From positions 79,712-143,711 of the forward strand of contig QNGE01000865.1 in NCBI GenBank assembly GCA_008508345.1: a stretch of 64,000 nt of DNA, written 5' to 3'. Below, in pieces: positions 10,840 to 21,749 of this stretch. A program made the position numbers and the translations under genes. The notes under the pieces are model-generated. The model ran no database searches and was not told the origin of the DNA. It saw nothing but the letters and a program-made list of their open reading frames with translations. The stretch is from Paragonimus westermani (Eukaryota; Platyhelminthes; Trematoda; Plagiorchiida; Troglotrematidae). Within the stretch, counting starts at the first letter, position 1, and each line of letters begins with the position of its first letter.

Positions 10840-13231
10840 GTGAGTGTGTTTCTTTTCACCTTAACACCGGTTTAGTGTATTTTGAAAAGTCTCTGTGTTT
10901 CAAATCAATATGTTCTTACTATTTCCACAAAATGATTATCATTGCTCAAGAAAAACGAGGTGAACCATCAGGCTCAGATTAATAGTTGGTTTAAGTCTTG
11001 ACCACCCAAATTCTTTCTGTCTGCGTTTAGTTTACCTTGTTACCTCCAGACAGCATGCTGCCCTTTGCGTCGAATAGTGTGTGATGTAACTCAGATAACA
11101 CTCCCGTTAGTATTTGTTTAAAGTTGCCTGTTCGTTGCATTCGTCTTTAATGTCCCCGGGCTAACCATTGTCAGGCTGCTTGAATTGATTATCTGATTAT
11201 CTGAAGTAACTCAAGGTCTAGCTCGTAATGTTCCTTCTCTCTACCGATCGCATCACGACTGTGTCGTCTAGAGTCCAGCGGGATATAACAGGGTCCCTAG
11301 TTTTGATCACATTTGCTTAACGTCGGTGAGTGCGAAAGTGAGACAAATATTTTCATCAGTGCACCTCGCTGCTTTTTATACTATATTTTGACTACTATCT
11401 GCTTGATTCTAATCTTACTGCCTTTCGTTTTGCATAATTGCTTTACATTTGGGAGATTTTTAGACCAGTTTCTTCATTGCAGTCCAGCTCACTTTCTCCG
11501 GCTTTCTCGCTTCTCATGGTTATTTGCACAGTGCCCCATTTTCAAAGAATATCCACGAGGAATTGTAAAGCTGTTGCTCGCAGGGAGCAGCGCCATTCCA
11601 TTATTCTTGAAAAATGCTAATTAAGTGGGTGCGCACTTTTGTGGCCTTTTCCAGGATAACACCGATGATCTGTAACCATAGCTCTGGTGTTTATGATGAC
11701 TAAAGATTTTGACAAGCTACCGCAGGTACTATAACCCAAGGTACAGGTTACATACATGCTCAAAATCCAGACGTCAGCTTTGAGGCCAGGTCTAATCCAT
11801 TTCAACCTTCACCTACTCATAGAGAATACTGGTTCGGTGTGGTTCGTCTTTCTCGTAAGACTTCACAGTGTTTGACTGATGGTTAGTTTTTTCCCACTCC
11901 GCTGATTTAGATAGACAATCTATACCGGTTGTAGACTCAAGGGCTGAGAATGGTGGTCATGCGATGTTTCATGGTGCTCGATCTCAGACCGGTCTGATTG
12001 GAAATGGAACCGGCGATCATTCTCGTTGTTAGCCTAAGGTTTTACTTGTTCCACTAACAATATTGTAATAACCAATGTTTTTACGGCCGTGACTATTACA
12101 ACTTGGCGATCTGTAGTGGACTGCTTGTTCCCGTCAGGAGGTGAGATCGACGCGCAGCTCGAAATATCTCTATGGTTGGAGTTAGGGAAGTGTTCTTTCA
12201 TTATCATGAAGACGCATTATAAAGCGTGTCCTTCTTGTGAAGCATACCGTGCTCAGATTGTCCCTCGTAGGCGGGAGACACTATAATACCAGATTGGTGT
12301 TTTGGGTTTCACAGCATGATGGATGCTCAGGTTTCTCTCACGCCCTCCCTAGCCAACCAGTATACTGTTAGTCTGAATGTGAAATCCCACCATTCGAATT
12401 TGGGTTCCGTTGTTCTAGTGGACCTAACAGCCATTATTACACACGACCTTTCTCACAAGGTTCTGATCCTGTTAATTAAATTAATTTTTCAATTGAAAGC
12501 CTGTCTTCAGAGTCCTGAACAGTAGAAGCCAAGCTATTTTGGATGTCCTAAAGTGTGCAGGTGGCGACGTGTGCTTGGGTTAGATGTTCAACCTCCAGTT
12601 GTCTGGAGTGTGCTTCTACAGGTGTTCCTGTGATCAGCTGTGAAATAAGCGAGTCTACTGGACGATTAAACTTCCACGTGAGTTTGTTAGGTTCTTGTTT
12701 AGCAACTGGTTTTCTCACGCGTAAACACATGCTCTTCAGCGGTATGGTCAAACCTCTGTAGTACACCCAGTTTTTGACTAACTGATTTAGAGTCTATTAT
12801 AGCTTATTAATCCATACTCCTCTAACGGTATCATCCTCAATATGTGATTGGTGGTTTTGGGGTAGTGGCTACTCCTAAAACATTCTGTGATTCACTTTTT
12901 TCACCATGCCGTAAACTTTTGACTCATCACTTTCTTTGCTGTTGAGTATATGCTTCAGCCATCATGTCCATTCATTTAGAATGAATGACACGTCTGTTTG
13001 TTAAAGCTGGATACAGACATTCTGTTTTTGCTTGAGGTTGACTAACTAAGGCATATCTGAACGTTCAAGCAACAACCGCGGTTGAATGACGCTCAGTTGG
13101 TGACAATTCGGGTTCCTGATTATCCACCAACATTGCAGCGGTATGCAACTTGTGTGATTCATGCAGTTGCAAGAGGGTACCTGACAGTTTAATGTAGATG
13201 TTAACCTTTGATTTCCATCCACTCATTTCAG
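10840..13231 (+). other. OXA1L intron (2392 nt)
   Basis: Bounded by GTGAGT and ATTTCAG. No repeat family or nested exon was recognised. Confidence 0.75.
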
Positions 13232-13434
13232 CAATGACCAACTCACGACTGTTGGCTGAGCTGGATGCCCGCGAACGGCTGGATGCAAAGTCGTTTCGAC
13301 AGGCCGGTCGAGGTGCTATTCCTCGCACGTTCGCGTACAATCCGAAAGCACCACCACCGTTACGATCTACTGGCACCATCGTTGAGTCACAGGATGCTGT
13401 GCCGACCAAAAAAGGTGTATTTGGACGTGGTTGA
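13232..13434 (+). CDS. OXA1L: OXA1L mitochondrial insertase, terminal coding exon
   Basis: Last coding exon. The acceptor is CACTCATTTCAG and the exon enters in phase 1 with the exact frame left by the 10680-10839 exon. It reads 'LLAELDARERLDAKSF' and 'AGRGAIPRTFAYNPKAPP'. Animal OXA1L has a charged helix and 'AARGPLRQTFTHNP' near its end, so this is a clear match to the matrix tail. About 30 further residues end at TGA (13432-13434) after GVFGRG and look lineage-specific. The codons are richer in G and C than the flanks. I saw no clear AATAAA in the next 200 bases. Confidence 0.9.
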
Positions 13435-13892
13435 TTATTACCGGATCGCAACGTTATGTATTTTGGGTCTGTAAAATGTCCACTGTTTCTGTACATAGTA
13501 ACTTCACTGGCAATGACAGCCCGATTCTGGTATCAGACTAGTTTACATCACCATCTACTTCTTACTAAATTGTTTTATTCGATCACTGGACACTGTTATT
13601 CCTTCGTTTAGGAAGCGGGTTTTTGGGGATCATGACAGTGGCTTGCTCTTCGGATTCAGTCGGCACACTGGCTCACACATCCACCACTGCCTTCTGGGTG
13701 TTCGGTCAATAGATTCAGTTTCAGAAACAGTTGTGGCGGGTATTCCGCGTCTCGGTCTGGAGATTCCATTTAAGTTAGTCGTGCCTGATGACTTGACTTT
13801 GTTATGTTCTTGGGTTATACAAATTGATATTTACGTATTACTCAAACAAACGTGTTGGGTGTACAGGGCGAAATATTCTGTTTTGCTTATCG
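13435..13892. other. 3' flank of OXA1L, nothing assigned
   Basis: A plus-strand frame after TTCGTTTAG (13612) stays open for over 100 codons and ends in the SINE at 13893. It has no recognisable motif. Probably untranslated or intergenic. Confidence 0.4.
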
Positions 13893-14095
13893 CAAAAACA
13901 ATGTCATTGTGGTCAACACGATTGCTGCATGAGAACGTGGGCCGGAGTTTAAACCCCCGGTCATGGCACTAGTACACACTAGTGTGAGCTCTAACGTGAA
14001 TGAAACCAGAGTGTAGCGCTTCTTTTCGTAAGGGACTAATGGGAAGCCTACATAAAGCTGTGATCAAATCGTACAGTTTTTGTTAGCCAGAATAC
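13893..14095 (+). mobile_element. tRNA-derived SINE copy 2
   Basis: Contains TCATTGTGGTCAACACGATT (A-box region), GGAGTTTAAACCCCCGGTCA (B-box region) and GTGAGCTCTAACGTGAATG. The downstream GTGTAGCGCTTCTTTTCG and CTGTGATCAAATCG match the copies at 39878 and 45215. Confidence 0.75.
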
Positions 14096-14190
14096 TTGAC
14101 TAATACTAATTCGTTTGTGATTAGGTGTATAGTTTGGTTTCTATTATTAGTACTATTGAGTAGTTTGGCAGATTTGAGGATTTAAATGAG

Positions 14191-14290
14191 ACCCACTTAG
14201 GGCCTTGACTGAATTCGAACTGGCAGTAGAAACAACATGCCCAAATGCGGTAAGCGCTCTACCGTCTGATTTACGTAGCCACACCAGGAG
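14191..14290 (-). mobile_element. tRNA-like SINE head of a second family
   Basis: On the minus strand it reads GTGGCTACGTAAATCAGACG then GTAGAGCGCTTACC, with the B-box AGTTCGAATTC about 45 bases later. This is an A-box/B-box layout typical of a tRNA or a tRNA-derived SINE head. Acceptor-stem pairing is poor, so it is not called as a working tRNA. Its sequence differs from the family at 13893. Confidence 0.6.
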
Positions 14291-14511
14291 CTATGTTACG
14301 TAACAGAGTCCCATTGTTATATAGAAGAGAAAATGTGACACAGAATTTCTTCCGATAATTTATTATTATTGGTTACATGTCTATGTGTGACCAGAATGTA
14401 CGAAATGTTACTCCGAAGAACATCACATGATTTACGTCTTCTCATTGCTTTATTCAAGACGATAATTTATCGTCAGATCAGTACGATTACATAGATTCAA
14501 CAGAATCAAAA

Positions 14512-14666
14512 CAGTTTGTGCACAAGACAGATGTTTGGCAGAATGTCATTGGGTAACGTAGGACGTTACAAAATATCTAAGTCTCTATAGGATAGTCACT
14601 CAGAGAGTAAATCACCAGTGTTAGTGATGGGTGGTTTGGAGTTTCACCCACCATCACGTCACAGAG
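14512..14666 (+). repeat. left arm of long inverted repeat around a PLE fragment
   Basis: About 155 bases matching the reverse complement of 15285-15441 with scattered mismatches. Shared blocks include TTACAAAATATCTAAGTCTC, GAGAGTAAATC, and GGTGGTTTGGAGTTTCACCC. The arm codes PLE sequence (MGGLEFHPPSRH). Confidence 0.9.
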
Positions 14667-15284
14667 TCACCAACGTGTTACAGGAAAATGGCTACCCGGA
14701 TCGTTTCATAACCCGGAACATGATTGTACCTAAGCCACGGGGTCGAATTACCACGATGGAAAAGAAGACTATTCATCCGCCTCCCTTTTAAGAGTGATAG
14801 TGCAATAGACACTCAACCGTCGACTTTAGGCACGCAGTTCCGGCGGCAACGCAATGCAGTTGGTTCGCCGCAACCCTCTGCTGACTTTAAGCTTGAACGG
14901 AAATCTCCCTGTCCTCGATCAACCCATGATTGCGTACTCATTTTCCCGTTGTGCGGCAGAATATGTAAGTCGCACGACGAGGCGTTGGCCAAAACGGATA
15001 AAAAAATATCATCCATCGTGACTTGGGACAGATTCGACCAAATCCATCAACAATGCAGTCGTCGCACATTTGGTAGATACTGGTCACTGGGTTGACTCTA
15101 CTCAGACGTTCCGGTAAACCATCCCAAACCGGTCAGACAACGAATGTTGGCTACTTCTAAACCGATTGGCACACGATTACGCAATCCGATTTTGTACTCA
15201 CAAAAAGATTGCGCAAGCCCTACAGTTGCCGTGGCCAAGGGTCACACCATCAATCTGTATACCCATCCAAACTCTAACTGATAA
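14640..15284 (+). mobile_element. Penelope-like element, GIY-YIG endonuclease region
   Basis: Fossil of the C-terminal part of a PLE protein, spread over several frames. In order it reads 'EFHPPSRHRVTNVLQENGYP' and 'DRFITRNM' (end of RT), 'FRRQRNAVGSPQPSADF', and 'EYVSRTTRRWPKRIKKYHPS' (the Y-x-G-x-T-x-R-x-L-x-x-R-x-x-E-H core, here Y-V-S-R-T). Then comes 'SINNAVVAHLVDTGHWVDST' followed by 'QALQLPWP' near 15225. The glycine of the YIG motif is lost and frames are broken, so it is inactive. It sits between inverted repeat arms that are themselves PLE coding sequence, and so is a rearranged partial copy. Confidence 0.8.
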
Positions 15285-15441
15285 CTTTGTGACGTGATGG
15301 TGGGTGAAACTCCAAACCACCCATCGCTAACACTGGGGATTTACTCTCTGCGTGACTAGCATACAGAGACTTGGATATTTTGTAACGTCCTACATGACCC
15401 AACGACATTCTGTCAAACATCTTTGTCTTGTGTACACACTG
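15285..15441 (-). repeat. right arm of long inverted repeat around a PLE fragment
   Basis: Reverse complement of 14512-14666. On the minus strand it codes 'VGRYKISKSLYASHAESKS' and 'MGGLEFHPPSRH', the same PLE segment as the left arm. It is therefore an inverted partial second copy rather than a terminal repeat of a DNA transposon. Confidence 0.9.
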
Positions 15442-18400
15442 ATGAATTATCGAAAACAATTGTTTGTCACGTTTCCTGTTCTACTGTCATGTCTGTACAA
15501 CAGGCAGCCTGATACAACACCGGTGACGGTCTTTTATCCCGTGACACATTTCACACGGTTTTACTTGTCAAGAAGACGATGACAGCCAAACGGATGTTTT
15601 TTCCCCGTTTAGCTAGGGATTTTTGATATCACGTCGTATTTTAGACCAAGTTAGCTATCCCGTCCCTTTGAGTCGATCCTTCCAGGTTGTTTGGGTTCGA
15701 GTCAACGAAATCTTTATCGGACTACTTAGGATAAAAGTATTGTACTCTCGGGACCTCAATCATTTGACGTGCAATGTTCACGGCAGCCTTATACTATTTT
15801 CATCGCTGGTCTGGCTGTGGCCTTCGTGTAAAGCACCCTGATAACTTACTCAAGCTGTACTGTCGTCGTGTTGGCGGTTTTGAGTGCACTTGAAAAACTT
15901 CCAAGTTACACAGGGAAGATGTGAACATTTTAAAGCCAGACAGTTTCAGTGAAGGTTCACTACGCCTTGATTTCAATGTTCTTCTGACCCATAAAACAAT
16001 GTTTGACATCAAGAGTCGTTATTTTCTCATCTATTGGTCAGATTCATTTCGATTAGGACTGAGCATACATTCGTAATCAAGAAGGATGATGGATTACCGC
16101 AATTTCCCACTCCGAAATCCACATTGCACATGGATTAGTGTTGTCATTGTTTGGATTCATGTGGTTGAAGGATATTCTCAACGAGCTTCTAACGGACAAC
16201 CTCCATGTCATGGGTCGCAACATTCATCTATAGATCAAGAGTGCCGTGGACATCTCTTCTAGTAATTACAGTGCGATAACCCAACTACTCTCTGCTGCAG
16301 CTAGATTGTCTTGAGGGCCCAGTTATGCTTTATGTCCATAAACCCTCATACTAATGAAGGTATGAGAAGAAATCTTAAGTCTTAAGTGCGTCAACGGAAC
16401 TAGCTTAGACAGTCTTCCTGGGTACAATTTTAGTGGCTTTGGGCATGCGCTCGTTGGAGAGTTGTCAGTTTTTTCTTCAAAGCTTGATATAACGGACAAG
16501 TTCTTTCGTCCCCCGGGGCATTGAAAAATCTCCTTATCGTTTGCAACGTATGTCCAGGAATCAATCTGAGTTCAGTTAAGCCTGATATATTGGTATCGCT
16601 ACTGTCTTACAGATCATTTGATACAGGTTGCCAGCAGTGTCGGGGGGAGCAAGCCGAGTTTTGAACGGGTGCGTTGATCATGTCTGTTCCCCGTCAGCTA
16701 TCCTCGGAACATTACGTCTATCATCGACCAACAGTTTTTTTCCTAGGCATAATAAATTTCATTTTTGTCGATAGGGCTGTTGTCAAGAATTGTTTGTTGA
16801 GTAGATGGGATACCTGAGAGTTGTGTCCATGTTAAAAACATTACACAATCAGATCTCGGGTGGGGTTTAGGGCTATGTCACAGTATGGTGCCCTTCGTGG
16901 TCTCTGAGTGGAATACGGCAATGCTGTTCTGTCTTTCAACTTTTCAGTTGACTTTATCCAACGCGAGTCTCTTCACTACCTCACAAACAGTGACATGAGA
17001 CTTCTTCCAAGAGGTAGAACAGTCAAACTAGGCTCCACTGATTATCGTAAGTTCTCTGGTATTAATACACAGGCAGTTCAACAATGAGATATCTTGATAT
17101 GCCATACTTGCCCTGCCTAACAGCAGGATACACCCTAACGACTCAGAGACTTGTGCGTACCCTCACCATGAGTGGTAACATGTTGGACTTAGTCTTAAGT
17201 ATGTTTACCTTAAGAACTGTACCAAAGTCGGGAACGACGATAGAGGAAAATTCCCCTGTGTACGGCTGAAATCTAGTTGTTACTGGCGAACATCATTATG
17301 TTGAACACTGTCGTCAATGTGCGAATTGATAGCTTGAGATTGAATTTCCATCCAAACTGGTTGCGATTCACCAAGGCACCCTCACAGTGGTTGTTCTTTT
17401 TATGTTGGGTTCACATGCACAATTTCGGGAGGAACTTAATGCAAACGTACGACGGCCAAACGGTTTTAGTGAAGAGTTCATATGCTAGCGCATAAGTCCA
17501 GTGTATAATCCAAAAGATGAATCACGGTCATTCTATCAAAAACCAATGCTGTGTGAAACGTCAGAAGAAATTAAGACCTCGTCCTGGTGGACAATCCTTG
17601 GAATTGCGCTATCAGCACAAAGAGTACACTGTACGCGATCAGTTTCCAAGTTTTGATTCATTTTGGACGCGTTCTAGTTAGTTCAGAGCCACAGAAATTA
17701 AATTTAGGTGGTGTTGTATCTGTATTCGAGCCCCATCCGCTACATGCCTTACGGACACTAACGGCGGTAATGAGAACAAGTGACTCAGTAGAACCGCATA
17801 GTGTATTGTCGCATTTACAAGCATTCGGGTCATTTTAAAGTGAATGGACGAGTGAGCCGTTGGACGTTGAACCCGCGACCAATCAGAACATACTTCGAGC
17901 CTTGGCACGAGTGTGGAGCACATAGGCGGCCTGAATGATTTTGGTCTTCACCGCCTCAGCGAATGAGATGACCAAACGCAACGGTCCTAGTTATTGTTGT
18001 ATTTCATGCAACTGAATTCGCGTTTGGGCTCGTGAGAGGTGAAAAAGATCATAATCAACTGGAACACTCAACAGTTCTATGGTGACAGGTATACCCCCAT
18101 CGACTGGTAGTTCAGACACATCTTGTGGTTAGGAGCTCAAGTTTTTTGACGAACGACGTCCACCAGCATGGTCTGTTCGGTTTCATTTGAGAACTGTACA
18201 TCTGAATGGATAAATCTCAGTTAAACGTATCAATCTTGTTGGGAGAGTTATTTGTGTGTATTCCAGTTCAGTTACTGGTCATTCATGTCTAGCAGACTCT
18301 AAAAGTTGTGAGCGTTCACCAAGACTATGGGTTATGATACACGATCGATAAGAGATTCAGGTTTTCGTTTTCATTGTGTTTCGACTCTCATCATATCCAC

Positions 18401-18777
18401 TAGTTCATCGGGTGGCTTGTAATTGTCGGGAATTATGGTGATGTTCGGCTGCTCGCCGGGCCTGGTGTTTGGGCTACGGACGTTTCATCACCGAAGGGGG
18501 TGAAATCATCACACTGATTATTTCATCTCGTTTGGTGGTAAAAAGTTTGTGACCTGAATGCCAAGCTCGGTGAACAACCAAGTGCCCAAACTCTGTTGGT
18601 CAACAGAATATCCTATTTTGTACAGTACTCAAACGCCACTTGTTTGGCATGTTACACAACAGCCTTGAGTAGCTGTTCGTGCTCTGAATGTCCAGAGTCT
18701 TGTTGAAATATCTATTTTTGAGCGAACCTCTAATTAACATTTCTTCTCGTTTCATTCAGCCAGTGCTTGTCTTTCAG
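15442..18777. other. unassigned sequence
   Basis: About 3.3 kb with no recognised exon, repeat or RNA gene. Open frames up to 83 codons (for example 17587-17838) have no motif. Confidence 0.4.
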
Positions 18778-18925
18778 GTTGTGTGACGCAGTGTCCGCTC
18801 TAGGCCTCGGTTGCATTCAATCGGCGGAACTGTTGAGAGTTGTTAATACAGGCTGGTCCAGGAGAGCATACAGTGCATTGACTGTTGTAGTTAGCCCTCT
18901 TGCTGATTCATCAATCAAACTAACG
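18778..18925 (+). CDS. candidate internal exon, unknown gene
   Basis: Open exon after CTTGTCTTTCAG with donor AACG|GTACAT; an alternative acceptor lies 18 bases upstream (TTTCATTCAG). It reads 'CDAVSALGLGCIQSAELLRV' and 'WSRRAYSALTVVV', entering in phase 2 and leaving in phase 0. The composition is protein-like and the first half could form an amphipathic helix. I do not recognise it. Its phase-0 end fits the phase-0 start of the exon at 20085, so the two may be neighbours. The donor is weak. Confidence 0.4.
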
Positions 18926-20084
18926 GTACATTGCGGGCATCCATGTTTTAAGCAGCTTTATCTGTACAAAGGGGCCTTAGAGAGTACGTAGACACCAATT
19001 CGAATCACCTATCACGCGTGTGTCCAAACTGTATATTTCAATCAGGTTTACCACAGACTAATTTCTTCAGTGCTTTTATGATAAACATCTTTTGAACGAG
19101 ATAATTTATTTCAACACCTGTTAGATAGTTTGGAGAATATTTTTGTGGTTCAAGTCGTAGGTTTTTCGCCAACCATTCTGGCAGTCCACCCTCAACAGTC
19201 CGCGCTGAAATTCATCAATGTGACCATCACCGTTTGAACCTGTTAGGTGTATTTTGCTTATACAAACATTTTATGATCCAGATCTGATAGATTCCCCCTG
19301 TAGATGAATTCAAATGTTTGGTTCAAAGACGGAAATCTCCCGTTTTCCCTTTGTACCGACTTCGGTGTACGGATGAAGTGCATTCGACAATAACTTTTAC
19401 GCTTATTGTTTTATGGGTATTACAAATTAGTTTATATAAACATAACACTGAGAAGCCGGACACTGTCAGATGTTAGTAGCTTAGAATCAACACCATGGTC
19501 TTTAACTTGACCATAGGGTATTTTGACTCGGGCTGCCTCTCACTTCAACAATGGAGTGAAATATCCCTAAAAAAGAAGACGTCACTAAGAAGATTAAAAA
19601 ATAACAAAGAAATATCAAGTGGAAGAACTAGAAATAGTATAATTGCAGACACGCCACTGACTGCAGCACATTGCCATCTTGAACGATCATGAGGACTCCA
19701 GCTAGACAAGCAGTATCTACCCACTTTACTCAAAGTAACAGTCAGGGCCTTCGTAGTTCGTGACCCCCTTGTTGGTTGACTGCCATGCGGTCTCATCTAA
19801 CTGCCGATGATGTTAGTACCCGAAACCAGGTGTGATAAACACTAACCTAGAGCAAACTATGTCCCAGCCATAGCTAGTTTTGCAGCATGATTGGTTGACA
19901 AGCTGATCGCTCATTTTGAGATAGGTACCGGCGAACGGCCGTAGTGGTTACGGGATCAGTCCGCTTTATGTGGGTTAACTGGTGGAGTCATTGATAGTCA
20001 AACACAGTAATGCTGTTAACATCTTCGTTGCAAACTGTCCAGCCATAGAGCAAAACCGAACGTGTTATATATCCTTACTTTCAG

Positions 20085-20252
20085 CGACGACCGAAAGTCT
20101 TCTCGACGCCACATGATGCAGGTTGGCAGACCCATCGTGTCCTTGTAATCCTCGATGATTTCTCCTCAACAATATTATGGGCTGATGAGATGGTGCTACA
20201 TAATTGTGTGGAAGTCTTCACAACTTCAGGCGGACTGCCTGCACCAAAGAAG
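20085..20252 (+). CDS. internal exon of an unknown gene
   Basis: 56-codon exon with strong acceptor CCTTACTTTCAG and strong donor AAGAAG|GTAAGA, phase 0 at both ends. Only one frame is open. It reads 'RRPKVFSTPHDAGWQTHRVL', 'ILDDFSSTILWADEMVLHN' and 'CVEVFTTSGGLPAPKK'. This looks like real coding sequence, but I cannot place it in a family. No transmembrane segment is apparent. It is on the same strand as OXA1L but 6.6 kb beyond its stop codon, so it belongs to another gene. Confidence 0.6.
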
Positions 20253-20293
20253 GTAAGAAAGGGAATGCCCCAGTCTTGAGAGAGCACTACATT

Positions 20294-20497
20294 TCAAGGT
20301 GTTAGGCGCATTCTGTACAAACCAACCTCACTCATTTTGCTCAGCACGGTCTGCATGTCTTCTGCTACTGTGACGTGGTGGTCAGGCTTGTACAGTGCAT
20401 CGATTCGGGAGACCATGCTATTTAGGGCTCCAGTCCTTTTAAGTGCAACTTTGTTGGACAGACTAAAGGGGATCAGTCTAACGAAATGCAGATGCAC
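20294..20497 (-). CDS. candidate minus-strand terminal exon, unknown
   Basis: Open frame ending in TGA at 20294. It reads 'VALKRTGALNSMVSRIDALY' and 'VAEDMQTVLSKMSEVGLYR', helix-prone and protein-like. An acceptor CCCTTTAG lies near 20460 on the minus strand. The plus strand also has a good acceptor at 20344 (CATTTTGCTCAG) with a 25-codon open frame, so which strand is coding is unclear. No family recognised. Confidence 0.3.
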   Translation of the reverse strand: MHLHFVRLIPFSLSNKVALKRTGALNSMVSRIDALYKPDHHVTVAEDMQTVLSKMSEVGLYRMRLTP

Positions 20498-21029
20498 TTA
20501 TAGGGTTGTATGTCGCGCTACTGAACGCATATGTGTGCTTAGTTAAAGAGACACGCTCCTAGGAACATAGAGCAGCTGTTCATATTGTTGCGGCACTGTT
20601 GTCTTCCGCTTTAAGAGGAATGGGGTTAGGATAGATGCCCTCAAACAAAGAACACTCCGGTAACTCAACGGTTGGTTGTGAGTGTTGGCGTCTTATCCGG
20701 TGCAGTCAATAAAATCTGGTATAATCCAGAAGCCTGATGCAGCTTCGGACACATCCACTGTGCGCAACAGTGATCATAATCAGACATTAATGTCTTATTC
20801 ACTGCTCCCTCAGGTTGGACAGTCCGCTTACTGTCAAGTGAGTGTGGTTTTTGAACCGTTAACTCCGGATAAGATCTCTTGAGAAATCTCTGTATCCTGT
20901 TTTCTCACGAAGCAGACTTCTGAGTCGGAGACTCAGGGAGGTATCCTTCAGGTCGATTCCGTTCTGAGGCATAAACGACCGGGAGGTGTCAGAAATTATC
21001 GTTCTCCCAACGGTAACGGTATTCATCCA
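20498..21029. other. unassigned sequence
   Basis: Nothing recognised; part of it may be the decayed 5' end of the RTE copy that follows. Confidence 0.35.
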
Positions 21030-21392
21030 TTACGTCTTCTAATTTGCACCCCACTCCCGTATCTGCCTTCTCTACGCCATCAGATGATGATTGTTTTATG
21101 AGGCCGAGGCAACTGATATACATTGGTGTATTCAGTGTTCACACTCTTCGACATGTTGGTCAGCGAGCTGTTTTGGCAAGTTGTCTTTCAAGTCTGGAGC
21201 TTGATATGTGTTGTTTCGGAGACACGAGTCTACAACTCTAGCGCAGTTATTCAGTTGAGCTCACCTCTAGATAGCTGTCGATCTAAGCGCTTCTCTCTGA
21301 GGGTGTCTGGTGATGTCGAAGCTGAATAGCATGGTTAAGGTGGAATGGGAATCGCAGTAAATCCCAGAGCAGAACAGTGTTTGCCTGAGTGA
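21030..21392 (+). mobile_element. RTE retrotransposon, AP endonuclease fragment
   Basis: N-terminal apurinic-type endonuclease of an RTE element, the enzyme that nicks target DNA for target-primed reverse transcription. It reads 'IGVFSVHTLRHVGQRAVLAS' and 'CLSSLELDMCC'. After a one-base frameshift near 21214 it continues 'VSETRVYNSSAVIQLSSP' and 'SKRFSLRVSGDVEAE'. The S-E-T-R motif keeps its glutamate, but the N of the N-x-R-T-L motif is Ser and two stops follow near 21327. It is a fossil, and the RT part of probably the same copy resumes at 21750. Confidence 0.82.
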
Positions 21393-21406
21393 ATCATTGT
21401 GAGCAG

Positions 21407-21718
21407 TCACTTGTTCGCTATCAAACTCGAGAAACCGGTTAAAGTCTGTCGATGCAAACCAGATGGACGTTGCATTTTTATTGATAAATAGATTAGAAAT
21501 AACACAACGTTACGAGCAAGTTGTAATACTCTACGTTCCAACCACCTCGGGTGGCTTTCCTCAGGAGTGTTGTAATCGAAGTCGATTTCGATTACAACAC
21601 TCCTGACCCATACCTCCTCTTTCCTCTTTTCAAAGATGGTGGGGAGATTGATATCAGAACTGACAAACATCCCTCGGATTGTTTGGGAATCTGAAGCATT
21701 ACCTTGTGGTTGGTGCAT
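21407..21718 (-). mobile_element. foreign segment between the RTE endonuclease and RT parts
   Basis: A 103-codon minus-strand frame that interrupts the RTE copy. It reads 'SDSQTIRGMFVSSDINLPT', 'FEKRKEEVWVRSVVIEIDFD' and, beyond a hairpin, 'TPEESHPRWLERRVLQL'. It ends near an AATAAA-like site (minus strand, about 21478). The layout of coding end, GAGGAAAGCC block and A-rich tail looks like the 3' end of another retroelement inserted in reverse. The family is not identified. Confidence 0.4.
21561..21606. repeat. perfect 20-bp inverted repeat with 6-nt loop
   Basis: TCAGGAGTGTTGTAATCGAA (21561-21580) is followed by the loop GTCGAT and by its exact reverse complement (21587-21606). There is no mismatch in 20 pairs. 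Confidence 0.97.
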
Positions 21719-21749
21719 GAAGTCTATTTGACAATCATAGAGGCATCAG

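Noticed and set aside
14191..14290. A working tRNA gene on the minus strand
   Set aside because: A-box and B-box-like segments are present, but acceptor-stem pairing is poor and it resembles a SINE head.
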